A stretch of DNA of 64,000 bases from Symbiodinium microadriaticum (lineage: Eukaryota > Sar > Dinophyceae > Suessiales > Symbiodiniaceae). Numbering within the stretch: position 1 is the first letter of the stretch; each line of letters starts with the position of its first letter. The stretch spans positions 48,823-112,822 of the forward strand of contig LSRX01000009.1 of assembly GCA_001939145.1 (NCBI GenBank), given 5' to 3'. Positions 9,216 to 20,329 of this stretch are shown piece after piece. A program made the position numbers and the translations under genes. The notes beneath the pieces were generated by a model. It ran no database searches. It was given only the letters and a program-made list of their open reading frames with translations, and was not told the origin of the DNA.

Positions 9216-12200
9216 TCCCGACATGTCGAACCGTTCCACGCTAAGTATCCCCGGCGAATCATTACCGTGAGCCCGGTAGCCTCTGCTCACAGACCCTAAA
9301 CCCTAAGCCCTAAAACCCTAAACCCTAAAACCCTAAGGTTGAAAGTTTAGGACCCTAGGACTGAAGGAAGTGCGCACGGTTGTAGCGGTGCAGTTAAGTT
9401 AAGGGATAGCGGCTGTCCGGGTGGAGGATCCGCAACATTCCCAATCGCTACACGCAGAGGGAGCTCATGCAGGAGTTGGAGGAGCGCTTGTGGGACACCG
9501 CTTCTGGTCTTAGGGTGTCAACTGGGAAGCTGGGCTCTCTTGTTTTTGCAGGTCCGGTAGAGGGCAATTCGGGCTTTTTAGGGGTGGTGCTGCAAGGGTT
9601 TATCGTGGTTTATGGGGTTTAGCAGGGTTGTGTGGGGTTGACAGGAAGAGCCGAATAATAACTAAAGGGGCTACCTGCCGTTTTAGGGTTTAGGGTTTTA
9701 GGGTTTAGGGTTTAGGGTTTTAGGGTTTAGGCTTTTAGGCTTTAGGGTTTAGGGGAGGAGGCGGATCCCTCCGCCCATTCTCCATGGTTTTCCTCGTGAA
9801 CTCCGAACATGCCTCGCTTGGCCCTCTCACCTTCGAATTCCACCAGCAAGCCCCGCGATTCCAATTTAGGTGCCTAAATAATTACCAATACTATTCAGGG
9901 GGTTCCTCATTGTAGTTTATAGTACAATGGGCCCCAAAACCCTATTCCAATTATTTAGGCCCCTACCTAACTGCTATCTCTCGGCTTAGCGATCGGATTC
10001 TTCGGCTGTAGTGAGGATACAATGCTACAACTCCCCAAGTCTTGAACTAGACATAAACCTTAAGGGAAGCGTATGGCCAATTATAGGACCTCAACATAGA
10101 AAAACAGAGGCCCCGTTTAATCATCCCGAAAAGAGCACAGTCACAGACTCCTTTGCCACAAGAACTAATCACGCAAGTCCGTTGTGGCTTTCATGCAGCC
10201 AGCGTATGATCTGACCAAATCAGGGTCAGGTCGTGTGGTCTATGGCTTGTTTAGGTTCAGGGTTCAGGGCAACCCTAAAGCCTTAACCTTAAAACCCTAA
10301 AGCCCTAAACTCTAGCCCCTATAACCGTCGAGCCCTTAAGCCCTAAAGCACCAGAGCCCAAAACCCAAGCCCCTAAAGCCAAAGCTAAAACCCTTAGCCC
10401 TACACCCCGAACTCTAAGCCCTCAACTCCAAGCCCCGGACCTTAAACCCTAAACCCTCAATTCCCAAAAACTAAAATCCCAAAGAGGAGATGGGTTTCGC
10501 GGACAAGTTTGACTTCCTCTACAGCCCCTTGGACAAAGGCGGGCCCTGAAAACGTCGACCATGGAATAGATGACGGGGTTTTTAGGGTTTAGGGTTTAGG
10601 TTCATGTAAAGAGTTTGCTGAGGCTTTACTATAGGGCTGATAATTGTGGCACTGGGGGAGGGTTCTTGATGGGTGGGGTCCCTCCTTGGGTCGCCGAAAT
10701 GAGTACCTCACTCTCAGGCAAAGGAGCTGAAGAACTTAGCTACTAGGCTTTAGGGTTTAGGGCTTAAGGGTTTAGGGTTTAGGGTTTAGGGTTCCTCTAT
10801 TCAAGATTGCTTTGGGTGTGTCCGTTATCATTGTAGTTTCAGAGATCATCCGGGAATGAATGTAGAGGCCTCTGTCTGAGGCCTTTGGCTGCTTTAAAGG
10901 GCCTTCTCCCAGAGGTGTCACCCCTTTTTGCCTCAAGTACCTCGCAATCATATGGGTAGTTCCCTAAAATATGGTCTCTTTTGGGGTCCTTTTTATAAGG
11001 GTGCCGTACTATATTGGGGACCCAAAAGGGGACCCTAATTTAGAGAACTACCCATATACTCCCCCGAAGTTTAACCGAACCTAACCCTGCACTACGACCA
11101 TCCTAAACACAAAGACCTCATCCCTAGGGATTGTGGACCTTTAGCTGGGGTTAAGCCATAGCGAGTGCGCTGCCTCTTTCACGGGGCTGCACCTTGGCGC
11201 CCCCTTTGGGTTTCGAGCTGACGGCGTTTTTAGGGGGGGACTTCGTCTTGTTTTTAGGGGCCTTGCCCTGCCCTGGGCCGAAAAGATATAGTCTAATAAT
11301 ATACCCCGAAGCCGGCTAGCTCAAAGTGTAGCTAGACGTTTGAGTGATGCATAAGACATCCTTTACAGTACTCGCCTCAGACTTCTGTCCGCAATCACCC
11401 CAAAGCCCTGTTCTAATTATTGAGGCCCCTATATTAGACAGCCTCAAGCCAGGACCCTTGGCCCCCCTCGAGTCCCGATTCCCACAACGCTAAACCGCAA
11501 GCTCTCTAGACGCAAAAATCCGCCCCCGCCCCTTTTTGGGTTTAGGGTTTAGGGTATAACCGTAAGTCCCCTAAACCCTAAACCCTAAGCCCTAAACCTT
11601 GAATCTTCAACCCTTGACCCTATTCCGCGAGCCCGAAACCCCAAAACTCGCGAACTTCCGTTCTCTGATCAAACCCTACAATGGCCCGAGACAAATCCCC
11701 TGTGAAGGCCGATCTAAAACACAAAAGCCGGGAGCCGCAAGCCTGTACCCTAAACCCTAAAATCCTAAACCCTAAACCCTAAAGCCAAGACTCATTACAG
11801 AGCTCTTATCCGAAAGGCTTCTGAGCCGCAGAGAGCTTTGTACCCCGAAGTCCTAGACCTTGACTGTTAACATCAAAATTCCAGAACTCCAATCCCCAAA
11901 CCTCAAACCCTACACCCTGAACGCTAAGCCTCAAACCCTAAAAAAGTGCAACAGAGGCCCCTTTGCGAGTCCCACACTAAACCCTAAACCCTATATCCCA
12001 AACCCGAAATCCGCTACACTCACTTGCCCACGCTAAACCCTACAACCCTAGACCCTAAATCCCAAACCCGAAACCCGCTAAACCCAAAAACCCTAAACCT
12101 TAAATCCCAAACCTGAAACCCGCTACACTCCTTTGCCGACACTGAACCCTAAAACCTTAAACCCTCAATCCCAAAATCGAAACCCGCTCTCTGCCTTCGG

Positions 12201-13840
12201 AGCCCTTGGAGGAACCATGTCCAACGTGGGCTACGCCTTCGTAAATTTCAAGACCGCGCAATGGGCCTCGCAGTGCACCTCGCTTTTTAGGGTTTCGGGT
12301 TTGGGGTCGCTTGGTTTTAAGAGGTCTTGGCCGTCTGAGGGCTTTTAAAGGGAAGAGCTGTGAGCAACGGGTTGTGAGATTCAAAGCTGAGGATTTGGTT
12401 TAGGGTTGTAGGGCTCAGGACTTGGTTTAGGACCTGCGCAGGCTTTGGGGGGTGATTCGTTTCAGTATCGCGTCTGGTAACTTTCTAGTAACCCATGTGG
12501 CAACTTTCCTCTAACGTTTACAGCAACCCCTACAGTAGTCCGTATCGTTGAGTAGCCCAGGCATGCAGGCTTTCCAGAGCTACCGCTTCAAGCGCAGCTG
12601 GGCGCGACGAAGTCTTGGCTAAGAGCTTTGTCGGGTTTAGGGTAAAGGGTTGTCAAAACCTAAACCTAGGTTTAGGGTTTAGAGTTTAGGGTTTAAGGTT
12701 TAAGGTATGCACTACTATAGAGGCCTAACTGGAAATGGAACGGGGGGGCTGGGGTACATTACAGTAGGGTGTGTTTCGAGCTACAGGGAGATCCCCTATC
12801 CCAAATTTCACATTGGGCCAATTTTCTGCAAGATGCCAGGGATTGTTGAAAGGTTCCTATAGAAAGGTTGTTATGCAAGGATACTCCTACGCTTATTGCA
12901 TGGGTCGCTATCTGGTCTTATGTAGCAGTTCCCTAAACCCCAAACCCAACCCTAAACCCTAAACCCGAAATCCCTAAACCCCAAACCCTACACCCAAAAA
13001 CCTGAAACCGTAAACCCTAAACTAAGGTGTCGTTTTTTTTTGGGCTTGGGGGCCTTAGGGGCTTGCTTCGGGTGGAGAGGTCGGAGCCGAGGGGTTGAAA
13101 CCCAAAGCACTGCTGCTTAATAGGGTTTAGGGTTATTTAGGGTTTAAGGTTTAGGGTTTAAGGTTTAGGGTCTAGGGTTTAGGGTCTAGGGGTTTAGGGT
13201 TTGAGGTTTAGGGTTTAAGGTTTAAGGTTTAGGGATTATCGAGAAGTTTTGCTTTGCCTGAAACCGTAGCGATAGTCACATAGGCTAGTATTCAAAGAAG
13301 ATCCAATGTAACGTGATCAAACTCCTTAACGATGACGATGACTTGCCCATTTATGTTCTTTTGCTCTGTCTTACTGTTATCTAAATCCTTAAGCCTTCAA
13401 GCCCTACTGCAAGGGGCTCCGGCCTCAAGCCCGAAAGCCGCGAAGCCTCAGAGCCCGAGCCGTTCCCCAGGCCATCGCAAGACCTCCGGAAAGGTGGCAG
13501 CCGTGTCTGCTGCGCATCTCCAGGGGCTGGAGGCGCACAGTCTCCGGCTGTGAGACTTTGGTATTCGCAAGGGTTGCTATGGGGTTTAGGCCATCTTTTA
13601 AGGGAGTGCTAGAAGGGGATGACTTTGTGGGAGTACCAAACAAAGGGTTACAAAAGGGATTACCTAAGCCCTAAAGCCTTAAGGCTGCATCTTCTAACCC
13701 TGAACCCTAAACCCTAAACCCTCAAACCCTAAACCCTAAACCCTGACTCCTAAGATGGCGAGTATGCCAAAGCTGGGCCACGAGGCCAAACCCCTGAACC
13801 CGATCATCCGCAACTCCAGCCCCGACTCCCGAATGCCAAG
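9216..13840 (+). CDS. Mei2-like RNA-recognition-motif gene (internal exons)
   Basis: This would be an RNA-binding protein of the Mei2 family; in yeast and plants such proteins act in meiosis and growth control through a C-terminal RRM. Seven exons can be read: 9216-9271, 9427-9482, 10487-10538, 12212-12274, 12561-12596, 13414-13532 and 13755-13840. In order they give IITV, RIRNIPNRYTQ (RNP2 region), ELMQELEE, MGFADKFDFLYSPLDKG, SNVGYAFVNF (RNP1), AFQSYRFKR and VSAAHLQGLE, which is the block order of the Mei2 RRM. Phases join cleanly from 10487 to 13840 with donors GC, GC, GC, GC, then GT; G follows most acceptor AGs. The first two junctions are ambiguous by a few bases and may use non-canonical donors. 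Introns of 0.15-1.7 kb are filled with telomere-like arrays and inverted-repeat elements. The N-terminal and 3' ends are not determined. It could be a degenerate duplicate, but no stop falls in the joined frame. Confidence 0.8.
9290..9345. repeat. CCCTAAA array in intron 1 of the Mei2-like gene
   Basis: About six CCCTAAA units lie in the short intron between the exons ending near 9271 and starting at 9427. Confidence 0.7.
9680..9755. repeat. TTTAGGG array in the 5' part of an intron
   Basis: About ten TTTAGGG units lie in the intron that starts at about 9483. The same intron ends with CCCTAAA-type repeats at 10268-10460. Confidence 0.75.
9866..9970. mobile_element. Short inverted-repeat element (CAATACTATT family)
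   Basis: The ends are inverted copies (TAGGTGCCTAAATAATTACC against GGCCCCTACCTA preceded by the matching arm). The centre resembles 50177-50265 and 4092-4165. It lies wholly inside an intron of the Mei2-like gene. Confidence 0.65.
10268..10460. repeat. Degenerate CCCTAAA array before an exon
   Basis: Diverged CCCTAAA, CCCTTAA and CCCTAAAG units end 27 bases before the exon at 10487. Confidence 0.7.
10951..11056. mobile_element. Short inverted-repeat element (TGGGTAGTTCTCTAAA family)
   Basis: It begins TATGGGTAGTTCCCTAAA and ends in the complementary AGAGAACTACCCATA. The centre carries ATAAGGGTGCCGTACTATAT. Copies recur at 19081-19181, 22635-22700 (half), 59236-59338, 61061-61223 (expanded) and 62280-62346 (left half). 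It sits in an intron of the Mei2-like gene. Confidence 0.8.
11390..11440. repeat. Partial copy of the CAATACTATT element family
   Basis: Only the right part is seen (CCCTGTTCTAATTATTGAGG). It is probably truncated. Confidence 0.45.
11570..12180. repeat. Long degenerate CCCTAAA region before an exon
   Basis: Interrupted CCCTAAA, CCCAAACC and CCGCTACACT-containing units, some repeated about every 100 bases, lead up to the acceptor of the exon at 12212. Confidence 0.65.
12285..12325. repeat. Short TTTAGGG-like stretch after an exon
   Basis: TTTAGGGTTTCGGGTTTGGGG begins about ten bases after the GC donor at 12275. Confidence 0.45.
12635..13235. repeat. Alternating TTTAGGG and CCCTAAA arrays
   Basis: TTTAGGG-type repeats lie at 12635-12710, CCCTAAA-type at 12931-13025 and TTTAGGG-type at 13120-13235. 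All are in one intron of the Mei2-like gene. Confidence 0.7.
13665..13750. repeat. CCCTAAA array before an exon
   Basis: About nine CCCTAAA-type units end a few bases before the acceptor at 13754. Confidence 0.75.
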
Positions 13841-14053
13841 GTGTACAGAAGGGCGTCAGAAAATGAGCATGTCGTCGGATTGTGAGAGGTTGCCTGCTTT
13901 CTTTTGTTTTAAAATCTTGTTGTGTGTAAAGAGGGCTCCTGAGGAACATGGATTGGTGCATCTACTGGGTGTTGAGGCTACGGAGATCATTCAATGCAGC
14001 CCCCTACTTCATGTACTCGTAGTCCCTTTGATCTAAGCACCCATTGCTAGGTC

Positions 14054-14151
14054 CCTGAGTAGTACCCTTTTGCCCTTGTTATTTTAGGGCCCCCTTACTA
14101 ACACCGAATAGTAGGAAAAAGGGTACCCTTATTATAAAGAGGCTACTCAGG
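14054..14151. mobile_element. Short inverted-repeat element (CCTGAGTAG family)
   Basis: It begins CCTGAGTAGTACCCTTTT and ends GGCTACTCAGG. A related partial copy lies at 15008-15092, sharing the internal ACCGAATAGTAGGAAAAAGG. Confidence 0.7.
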
Positions 14152-14239
14152 AAGCAAGATTGTAAACTACTAGAGCCTCTGTAACCTCTTGTAACTCTCA
14201 GCCCGAATGCCCCTGAACAGTACAAGAAACCTTACTTAT

Positions 14240-14790
14240 GCCCTAAACCCCTTAACCCCTAAACCCCTAATCCCTAAACCCTAAGCCCCTAAACCCTAAA
14301 GTCTAAACCCTCAACCCTAAACCCCTAAACCCATAAACCCTCAACCCCTAAACCCTTAACCTCAAGCCCTAAATCTAGACCGGTGAAATTCATTAAGCTC
14401 CTTCTCTCAGGTCCTGAAACAAAGGGGGATTGATCATAGGGTTTAGGGTTTAGGGATTAGGGGTTTAGGGCCGTTTAGGGTTTAGGATTTCGGGATTAGG
14501 GGTTTAGGGTTTAGGGGTTTAGGGGTTCGGGGTTTAGGGGTTTAGGGTTTCGGGGCTTAGGGTTGAGGGGCTTAGGGTTTAAGGTTTAGGGCTTAGGGTC
14601 GAGAGAGTCAGAGCCCCGCCGGGAGCACTGCCTAAAAGCGCCTTCTAGAAGCCTTATGAGTCAGAAAGCCCTCCACTGCCTGTCCCTTTAACCCTAAGCC
14701 CTAAATCTTAATACCCTAAACCCAAATACCCTAAACCCTAAACCCTAAGACCTAAACCCCATAGCAACCCTAAGCCCTTAACCGTATCCT
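14240..14790. repeat. CCCTAAA, TTTAGGG and CCCTAAA arrays in succession
   Basis: CCCTAAA-type at 14240-14372, TTTAGGG-type at 14437-14603, CCCTAAA-type at 14690-14790. The last one leads into a candidate exon. Confidence 0.7.
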
Positions 14791-14800
14791 GGACGTGGAG

Positions 14801-14842
14801 GCGAACCTGGCTCACTACGACCCTTGGCGCGCATTCCTCTGG
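14801..14842 (+). CDS. Candidate exon after the Mei2-like RRM exons
   Basis: It follows GTGGAG and ends at a GT donor (CTCTGG then GTCCTA). It is phase-compatible with the exon ending at 13840. Short, so weak evidence; no motif is recognised. Confidence 0.28.
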
Positions 14843-14891
14843 GTCCTACGACAGTTTTCAGGCTTTAGAGGGCTGTTGTAACTAGGTCTCC

Positions 14892-14987
14892 CTGGTTCTT
14901 AGTAGGGAATGGATCCCTATGATAGTCCCTGAAGGTCCCCTATAGTAGTGCCAATAACCCATTCCTCCATTCCCTACTAAGAACCAG
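14892..14987. mobile_element. Short inverted-repeat element (CTGGTTCTTAGTAGGG family), intact
   Basis: It starts CTGGTTCTTAGTAGGGAATG and ends in the complement CTACTAAGAACCAG. The same element at 22201-22418 is interrupted by a telomere-like array, which makes this copy the reference for the uninterrupted structure. Confidence 0.8.
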
Positions 14988-15007
14988 AGAGAGGTCCCTT
15001 TTAGGGC

Positions 15008-15092
15008 CCCCTTTTGCCCTTTTTTATTTTAGGGGCCGCCTTACTAAAACCGAATAGTAGGAAAAAGGGCACCCTTATTATACAGAGGCTAC
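15008..15092. mobile_element. Truncated CCTGAGTAG-family element
   Basis: It shares the right two thirds of the element at 14054-14151 and abuts the end of the element at 14892-14987. Confidence 0.55.
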
Positions 15093-15389
15093 TTCTGAAC
15101 CAAGGTAAAGGCTTTTTTCAGTCGACTCTGGTTCTGCTTCGCTCCGTCGTGTCGTTTCACGTTCCGGGGATTCAAAAGTTTTATTTTTATAAGGCCGGGG
15201 CTTGGGAGTTTGAACCCTGAACCCCAAACCCTAAGCCCCAAAACCCCGAAGCAGAGGCTTTGGGGTTTGGAGTTCGGGGTTCAAAATCAAAGCAACGCAA
15301 CCCTCCGGCCCGCCCCAGCCGAATCAATCGTTCTTGCTATGGTTTAGGGTTTAGGGGTTCAGGTTTAGGGTTTAGGGTTTATGGTTAGG

Positions 15390-15625
15390 GTTTAGGAAGG
15401 GCCTTTAGGGTAAAGGGTTGAGGGTTTAGGGTTAGGGTTTAGGAAGGGCCTTTAGGGTAAAGGGTTGAGGGTTTAGGGTTAGAGTNGGGTTTAGGAAGGG
15501 CCTTTAGGGTAAAGGGTTGAGGGTTTAGGGTTAGGGTTTAGGAAGGGCCTTTAGGGTAAAGGGTTGAGGGTTTAGGGTTAGAGTTTAGGAAGGGTTTAGG
15601 GTAAAGGGTTGAGGGTTTAGGGTTT
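15390..15625. repeat. Telomere-derived minisatellite, unit about 49 bp
   Basis: About five copies of a unit that starts AGGAAGGGCCTTTAGGG and continues into TTGAGGG and TTTAGGG. One ambiguous base (N) lies at 15486. The last copy lacks GGCC. Confidence 0.75.
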
Positions 15626-16023
15626 AGGGCTGTTATCAGCTCGATCATGAGCCCGAAGCCACTGTAGGGGCCGGAATTGGAGTGGCGGGTTGTGGGGTAG
15701 ACGGTAGAAGATTGTGTCTGGGAGATACAGGGATATCATCACTATCTCTTCAAGGGATTCCTGCAAGGGCCCCATAATGAGTATTTTGTGGTTTAGGCGT
15801 TGAGTCGACGGTGCAGACTCTTGGGTTGAGAGCGTCGGCTTGTAAGGGCCTGAGACTCAGCGGTCCAGGGTCTAAGCCCAAACGTCCCGAAAGCCCGTGT
15901 TTTCCGGCATTTTCCGGCTTGAGGCATCAGGGAATAGAGGTTTAGAATTGGGCTTAGCGTTCATAGTTTCGGGGTTCAGGGGTTTAGGGGTTGAGGGGTT
16001 TAGGGCTTTATTTCATGTTCCAG

Positions 16024-16100
16024 ATTCAAGAAGCCAGCGATGGGAAGGATGCGGAGGCCTTTGTGAAATTCTCGCAAACCGGAGAGCCCTTTAAACACGG
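16024..16100 (+). CDS. Candidate exon, unidentified
   Basis: It follows TTCCAG and ends at a GT donor (CACGG then GTTAGA). It is open for 25 codons (IQEASDGKDAEAFVKFSQTG). TTTAGGG repeats follow closely. The family is not recognised. Confidence 0.42.
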
Positions 16101-16154
16101 GTTAGAGTTTAGGGTTAGGGTAAAGGGTTTAGGGTTCTGTCGTCCGCATCGTAG

Positions 16155-16720
16155 CTCCTTTTGGGATGTTGGGATATGAATAAAACGTAAAAAAAGTCAA
16201 TACACACGCAGAAAGACGTACCGGCACACGTACAATGCACAAACAAACGTAAAAAAAGGCGAAAAAACGCAGACAAATGGTAACCGCCCACAAACCAAAC
16301 GTAGAAAAAGCGTGAAAAAACGCACGAAAAAGGGTAACGGTACACAGAACACACATGGAAACACAGAGGCAACAGCACACAACAAATGCAAGAACAGCAG
16401 ACGGAAACTTACAACATTGGCAGCATACAGATACCAAGACTGTGCTTCCAAAGGCACCCAAAGACCGACAAATTCGTCCAAGTAAGCAAACAACAACCCA
16501 GACAGTGCTCGTTTCTGGTGGGGGCTGGTTGCTTACGCTCGTCGATTTGTGGTACCTTTTCGTGGGTTGATAGCGCCCCACCATCTCAGACGAACGAAAA
16601 GGTCGAAGTAGAATTCGGATGACGCCGGCCCGGACCATCTTAGACAAACTGAAGAACCAACGAAAAGACAAAAGGAGAATTCGGATGGCTCCGGCCCGGG
16701 TAAGACCCTTCAAACTCAAA
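16155..16720. other. A-rich non-coding stretch with internal duplications
   Basis: CGTAAAAAAA-type motifs recur at 16188-16345. A segment around GAATTCGGATG and CCGGCCCGG is duplicated near 16610-16640 and 16675-16703. A 196-codon minus frame here is biased to cysteine and phenylalanine and has no recognisable domain, so no gene is called. Confidence 0.4.
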
Positions 16721-16734
16721 TATCAACCACTCTC

Positions 16735-16850
16735 TCTAGCCTTAAGCCCTAAACGACCCGAAATACCCTGCATTCCTAACCCCCTTAACATTGAAACCCC
16801 CAAAACCCTCATCNCCCTAAACCCCTCAACCCTAAACCCTATAACTAAAG
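16735..16850. repeat. Degenerate CCCTAAA array before a candidate exon
   Basis: CCCTAAA-type units with one N at 16814 end at the acceptor used by the candidate exon at 16851. Confidence 0.6.
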
Positions 16851-16935
16851 CCGGAGCTCAAAGTGCTCGGCTGAGGAGAAGACCGCCGTGAACAGCGCTA
16901 AGATGAAGCAGCGCCGGTCCCATGTCTCGGAGTTT
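16851..16935 (+). CDS. Candidate exon, lysine/arginine-rich
   Basis: It follows CTAAAG. The open frame includes AEEKTAVNSAKMKQRRSHVS. It is followed by TTTAGGG-type sequence. The donor is not certain. The family is unknown. Confidence 0.4.
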
Positions 16936-16939
16936 CTTT

Positions 16940-17430
16940 AAGGGCTCCTTTAAGGGTTTAGGGGTTTGGGGGTTAGGGGTTTAGGGTTTAGGGTTTGGGC
17001 TCCTTTGAAGGGCTCCTTTAAAGGGCTCCTTTAAAGGATTTCTTAAAGGGCTCCACAGGCGGGATGACGGTAGGTGGCGTAATCCCAACATGAGAGTCCT
17101 TGTATAAGGGATCCTTGACCCTGAACCCGAAACCCCTAAACCCTAAACCCCTAAGCCCTAAACCCTAAACCCTGAACCCTAAACCCTAAACCCCTAAATC
17201 TCTAAACCCTAAGCCCCTAAACCCTAAACCCTAAACCTACGATCATCCCACCTTTTGAGGCCTCCAATAAGAAGTTTGGTTGTCTGGGGTGTACGTAGGA
17301 GTTTAGGGCTTAGGGGTTGGGAGGCTAGGGTTTAGGGTTAGGAAATTGGGGTTTGGGAGTTGAGGGTAAGGGTTTAGGGCTTGCGAGTTTTTGTTAAAGC
17401 AGTTTTTTTTTTTTTTGGGGGGGGGTTTAG
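16940..17430. repeat. TTTAGGG, CCCTAAA and TTTAGGG arrays
   Basis: TTTAGGG units lie at 16950-17010 together with GGGCTCCTTTAAA repeats, CCCTAAA units at 17110-17242 and degenerate TTTAGGG at 17305-17430, with a short poly-T/poly-G junction near 17403-17426. Confidence 0.7.
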
Positions 17431-17490
17431 GGTTTTAGCATGTGGCTGGGCTTTACGGGTTTAGAATTGAGGAGTGTGGGCGTGGAGTAG

Positions 17491-17562
17491 GCTACCTTGA
17501 ACCCTTCATCCCCAAGCCAAAGCCTCAAGCCCTCGAAGTACCGCACATGCCCCACAGAAAGC
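17491..17562 (+). CDS. Candidate exon, proline-rich
   Basis: It follows GAGTAG and is open as YLEPFIPKPKPQALEVPHM. The right border is unclear. Weak candidate. Confidence 0.28.
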
Positions 17563-18199
17563 ATGGCAGAATCCTAAACTTTGCATTCTTACATGCCAAA
17601 AACCTTCAAACTGTAAGCCTATATATGCAGAGAGTATGGGAGAGCTGCTCGAACCTGTTTGAAGAAGCAGGGGACTTAGTAAGGAGGTTGTAAGGGAGGG
17701 TCAGAGGGTATTCACAAGGGGCTGCTTGTTTGGGAGGGCTTCTTGGAGCTTTTCTGGGGTTTGTGGGGGGCCTTCTGTGTTCTACAAGCCCCAGACCCTT
17801 TGTACAGTCCTTTCATCACCTAGAAAGAGCTTAAAACCAAAAAAACCCTAAACCCCTAAACCCTAGACCCTAAAACCCTGAATCTTCCACCCTACACCCT
17901 CAACCCTCATGCCCTAACCCCTGAACCCGGAACTCTAAAAAGAGCGAGGCCCATGGTTCTTGCCGCGATCTCGGGCCTGGCCTCGGATTTCTGAGGCTCC
18001 CGAGAGTTGTTTTAGTTTTGGAGTGGGAGTGTTGGTGAAACGTTCTAATCCTTCTGCTTCTTACTCTTGTTGTTACCATGCCCTGAGGGTTTTTGGGTAT
18101 AGTGATGTTGTTACTGCCAGGGTCGAAGGTTTCGAATGGCGATCATTGCTACTTTTCTGTTTCGTCCCTGGAAATTCTTTCATATTGTCATTTCGACAA

Positions 18200-18445
18200 T
18201 CCTTACTAGCACCAGCACCAGCACCAGCACCAGCACCGGCACCACCACAACGACGACCACGACGACAACCACGACGACGACGACCACGACCACAGCTACT
18301 GCTACGTACTGCTATTGCTACTACCAGTACCACAATCTGCTAATCTACTACCACTACTGCTGCTACTGTTACTGCTACTGCTGCTACTACTACTACTACT
18401 ACTACGACGACGACGACGACGACTACTACTACTACTACTGCTACT
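18200..18445. repeat. Mixed trinucleotide tract
   Basis: CAGCAC, CGACGAC, CTACTG and CTACTA runs follow each other. All six frames give homopolymer-like or dipeptide-like peptides, which I treat as translations of the repeat and not genes. Confidence 0.85.
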
Positions 18446-19080
18446 ACCACTACCACTCTCCATGAGCCAGGCAGGCCACCACCTCCGTCTCCGTCTCCGC
18501 CTCCTCCTCCTCCTCATCCTCCTCGGCACTCTCCTCCGCATCTTCCTTGTCGTGCGAGTCTCCATGGCAGCCATGGCAGCCCCATGCAGGAACAGCTCGA
18601 AGGTTCGATATACAAACAACTCAATGCCGCTAGCATTTCCCATATTCTTATGCTCGCATTCCGTGCGTAATCTCTAAAGCCTAAGCCCAAAACCCAACCC
18701 CCTTTCCCTGAAACGCCTGAAAAGCCAGAGCCTGCGGTGCCAGGGGCACCTCACTCGGTGGCTGTCATTTTCTGACGGCGCGCTGACGACATGAATCCTG
18801 CCAGATCCGCGATTCCGAAGATTGCACGATTGGGTTGCTCTAGTATACAGGTAACATTGAGGACTCTGTCCGAAATTCCTTGTTTAGGGTCACTGGGGTC
18901 TCCGGCGCCAGTCGCGGCGTGCCGTTTATGTTATGCTGAAAGGGTGCATCAGCCTTTGCTGATGCCGGGTGGAGCCCCGAGCCCGCTGGACCTGCACGCA
19001 GTCTGTCGGCCCTTCTGAGTGTGAGAAGCCATCTTGTTGCAGAGCCAAGTCCAGACAACCAGACTTGGATTTTTGGTATA

Positions 19081-19181
19081 TGGGCAGTTCTCTAAATTAG
19101 GGTCCCTTTTCAGGTCCCCAATATGGTGCGGCACCCTTATAAACCGGACCCTAAAAGGGACCCTAATTCAGAGAACTACCA
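19081..19181. mobile_element. Short inverted-repeat element (TGGGTAGTTCTCTAAA family)
   Basis: It starts TGGGCAGTTCTCTAAATTAG and ends CAGAGAACTACC. The centre has GGTGCGGCACCCTTAT. See 10951-11056 for the family. Confidence 0.78.
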
Positions 19182-19924
19182 AGAGTAGCCTTATACATAG
19201 CAACCTTACAGTAGTACCTCACCGAAACCTTCAGCCTTAAACTGCTCACCTTTCTTCCCTCAGCCCGAATCCCCCGCCCTGACTAACGCGCCTTAATGAC
19301 AGGCTTTATGGAGAGTTTAGGGTTTTAGGGTTCAGGGATTAGACGTTTTAGGATCCAGGGTTTAGGGTTCAGAGCTTGATCTCAGCACCTGACCAGCGCC
19401 TCAAAGTACCTGAAAAACCGGTTTGGCTGTTCCGGAACCCTAAACCCCAAGCCCTAATTCCCAGAGCCTAAGACCGCCCAAAACTACTGTGAGCCTGACT
19501 GCATGTGTACCGAGTCCAGCCAACATCTTCCAACCATCGGTTGTTGGCACGGCGCCTGAGTTGGAAAGCTCGGTGTTTGAGTGCCCCATGACCTACCACA
19601 TCCTTTGCTTTTAGCTTTCTTGTCTCAGCAGTTTTGATGGACCACAAAGTTGCGGGCATCCGGGGGCGTGATTTGTGCGGTTGTTTTCAGGTACGACAGT
19701 GTCGGGATTAACTAAAAGTCCACTCTGAGCCTCCGCATGCCCTTGAATCTTAGCTGAGACCCCGTCGCATTTTCTTCGGAGAACATATGCTTCTCTGCCG
19801 GCAATCTGCATGAGGCGGTGACCAGTCACTATGGCGCCGCCCCTGTAACATATTCCCGGTGGCGAGGGTCAGCCAATTGAGGTCTCGATGGATCCTGAGT
19901 TTCGGAGTTTCATAGTGGAGGCTG

Positions 19925-20075
19925 AACCCTAAATCCCTCAACCCTCAACCCTAAACCCCTCAACCCTCAACCCTAAACCCCCCAACCCTCAACCCTAAAC
20001 CCCTCAACCCTAAAACCTAAACCCCTCATAAACCCCTCAACCCTAAACCCTAAGCTCCTCAACCCCAAAGCCCGA
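19925..20075. repeat. CCCTAAA/CCCTCAA variant array
   Basis: Units alternate CCCTCAA, CCCTAAA and CCCCTCAA with a higher-order period of about 27 bp. Confidence 0.75.
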
Positions 20076-20191
20076 AACGCATTGAGTAGGCTTCGTGTCA
20101 GAGCCCCCGAAGCTGGCGACGACCGCCCCTGAGTGCCATGCACCCCAAGGCCCTCTTGCTCCTTAGCGTTTTTTGGGTTTTGGGTAATGCA

Positions 20192-20329
20192 GGAACCTGA
20201 TTAAGAAACCCTGGGTCTTGATTAGGGTTCCTAATCGGAACCCTAACATATTGGGGTTTTTAGGGCCAGAGGTTCTTAATCACCTAAACCCTAAACCCAC
20301 TTAAATTAAGTCCCTTAACAAGAACCCAG
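20192..20329. mobile_element. Nested, interrupted inverted-repeat element (CTGGGTTCTTGT family)
   Basis: The right end (CCCTTAACAAGAACCCAG) matches the right end of 48515-48647. The left part contains CTGGGTCTTGATTAGGG and a second nested inverted pair around AGGAACCTGATTAAG. CCCTAAACCC units lie inside. Confidence 0.5.

Noticed and set aside
16129..16719. A 196-codon minus frame rich in Cys and Phe
   Set aside because: It comes from an A-rich repeat-like plus strand, with no recognisable domain; the neighbouring gene signals are on the plus strand.
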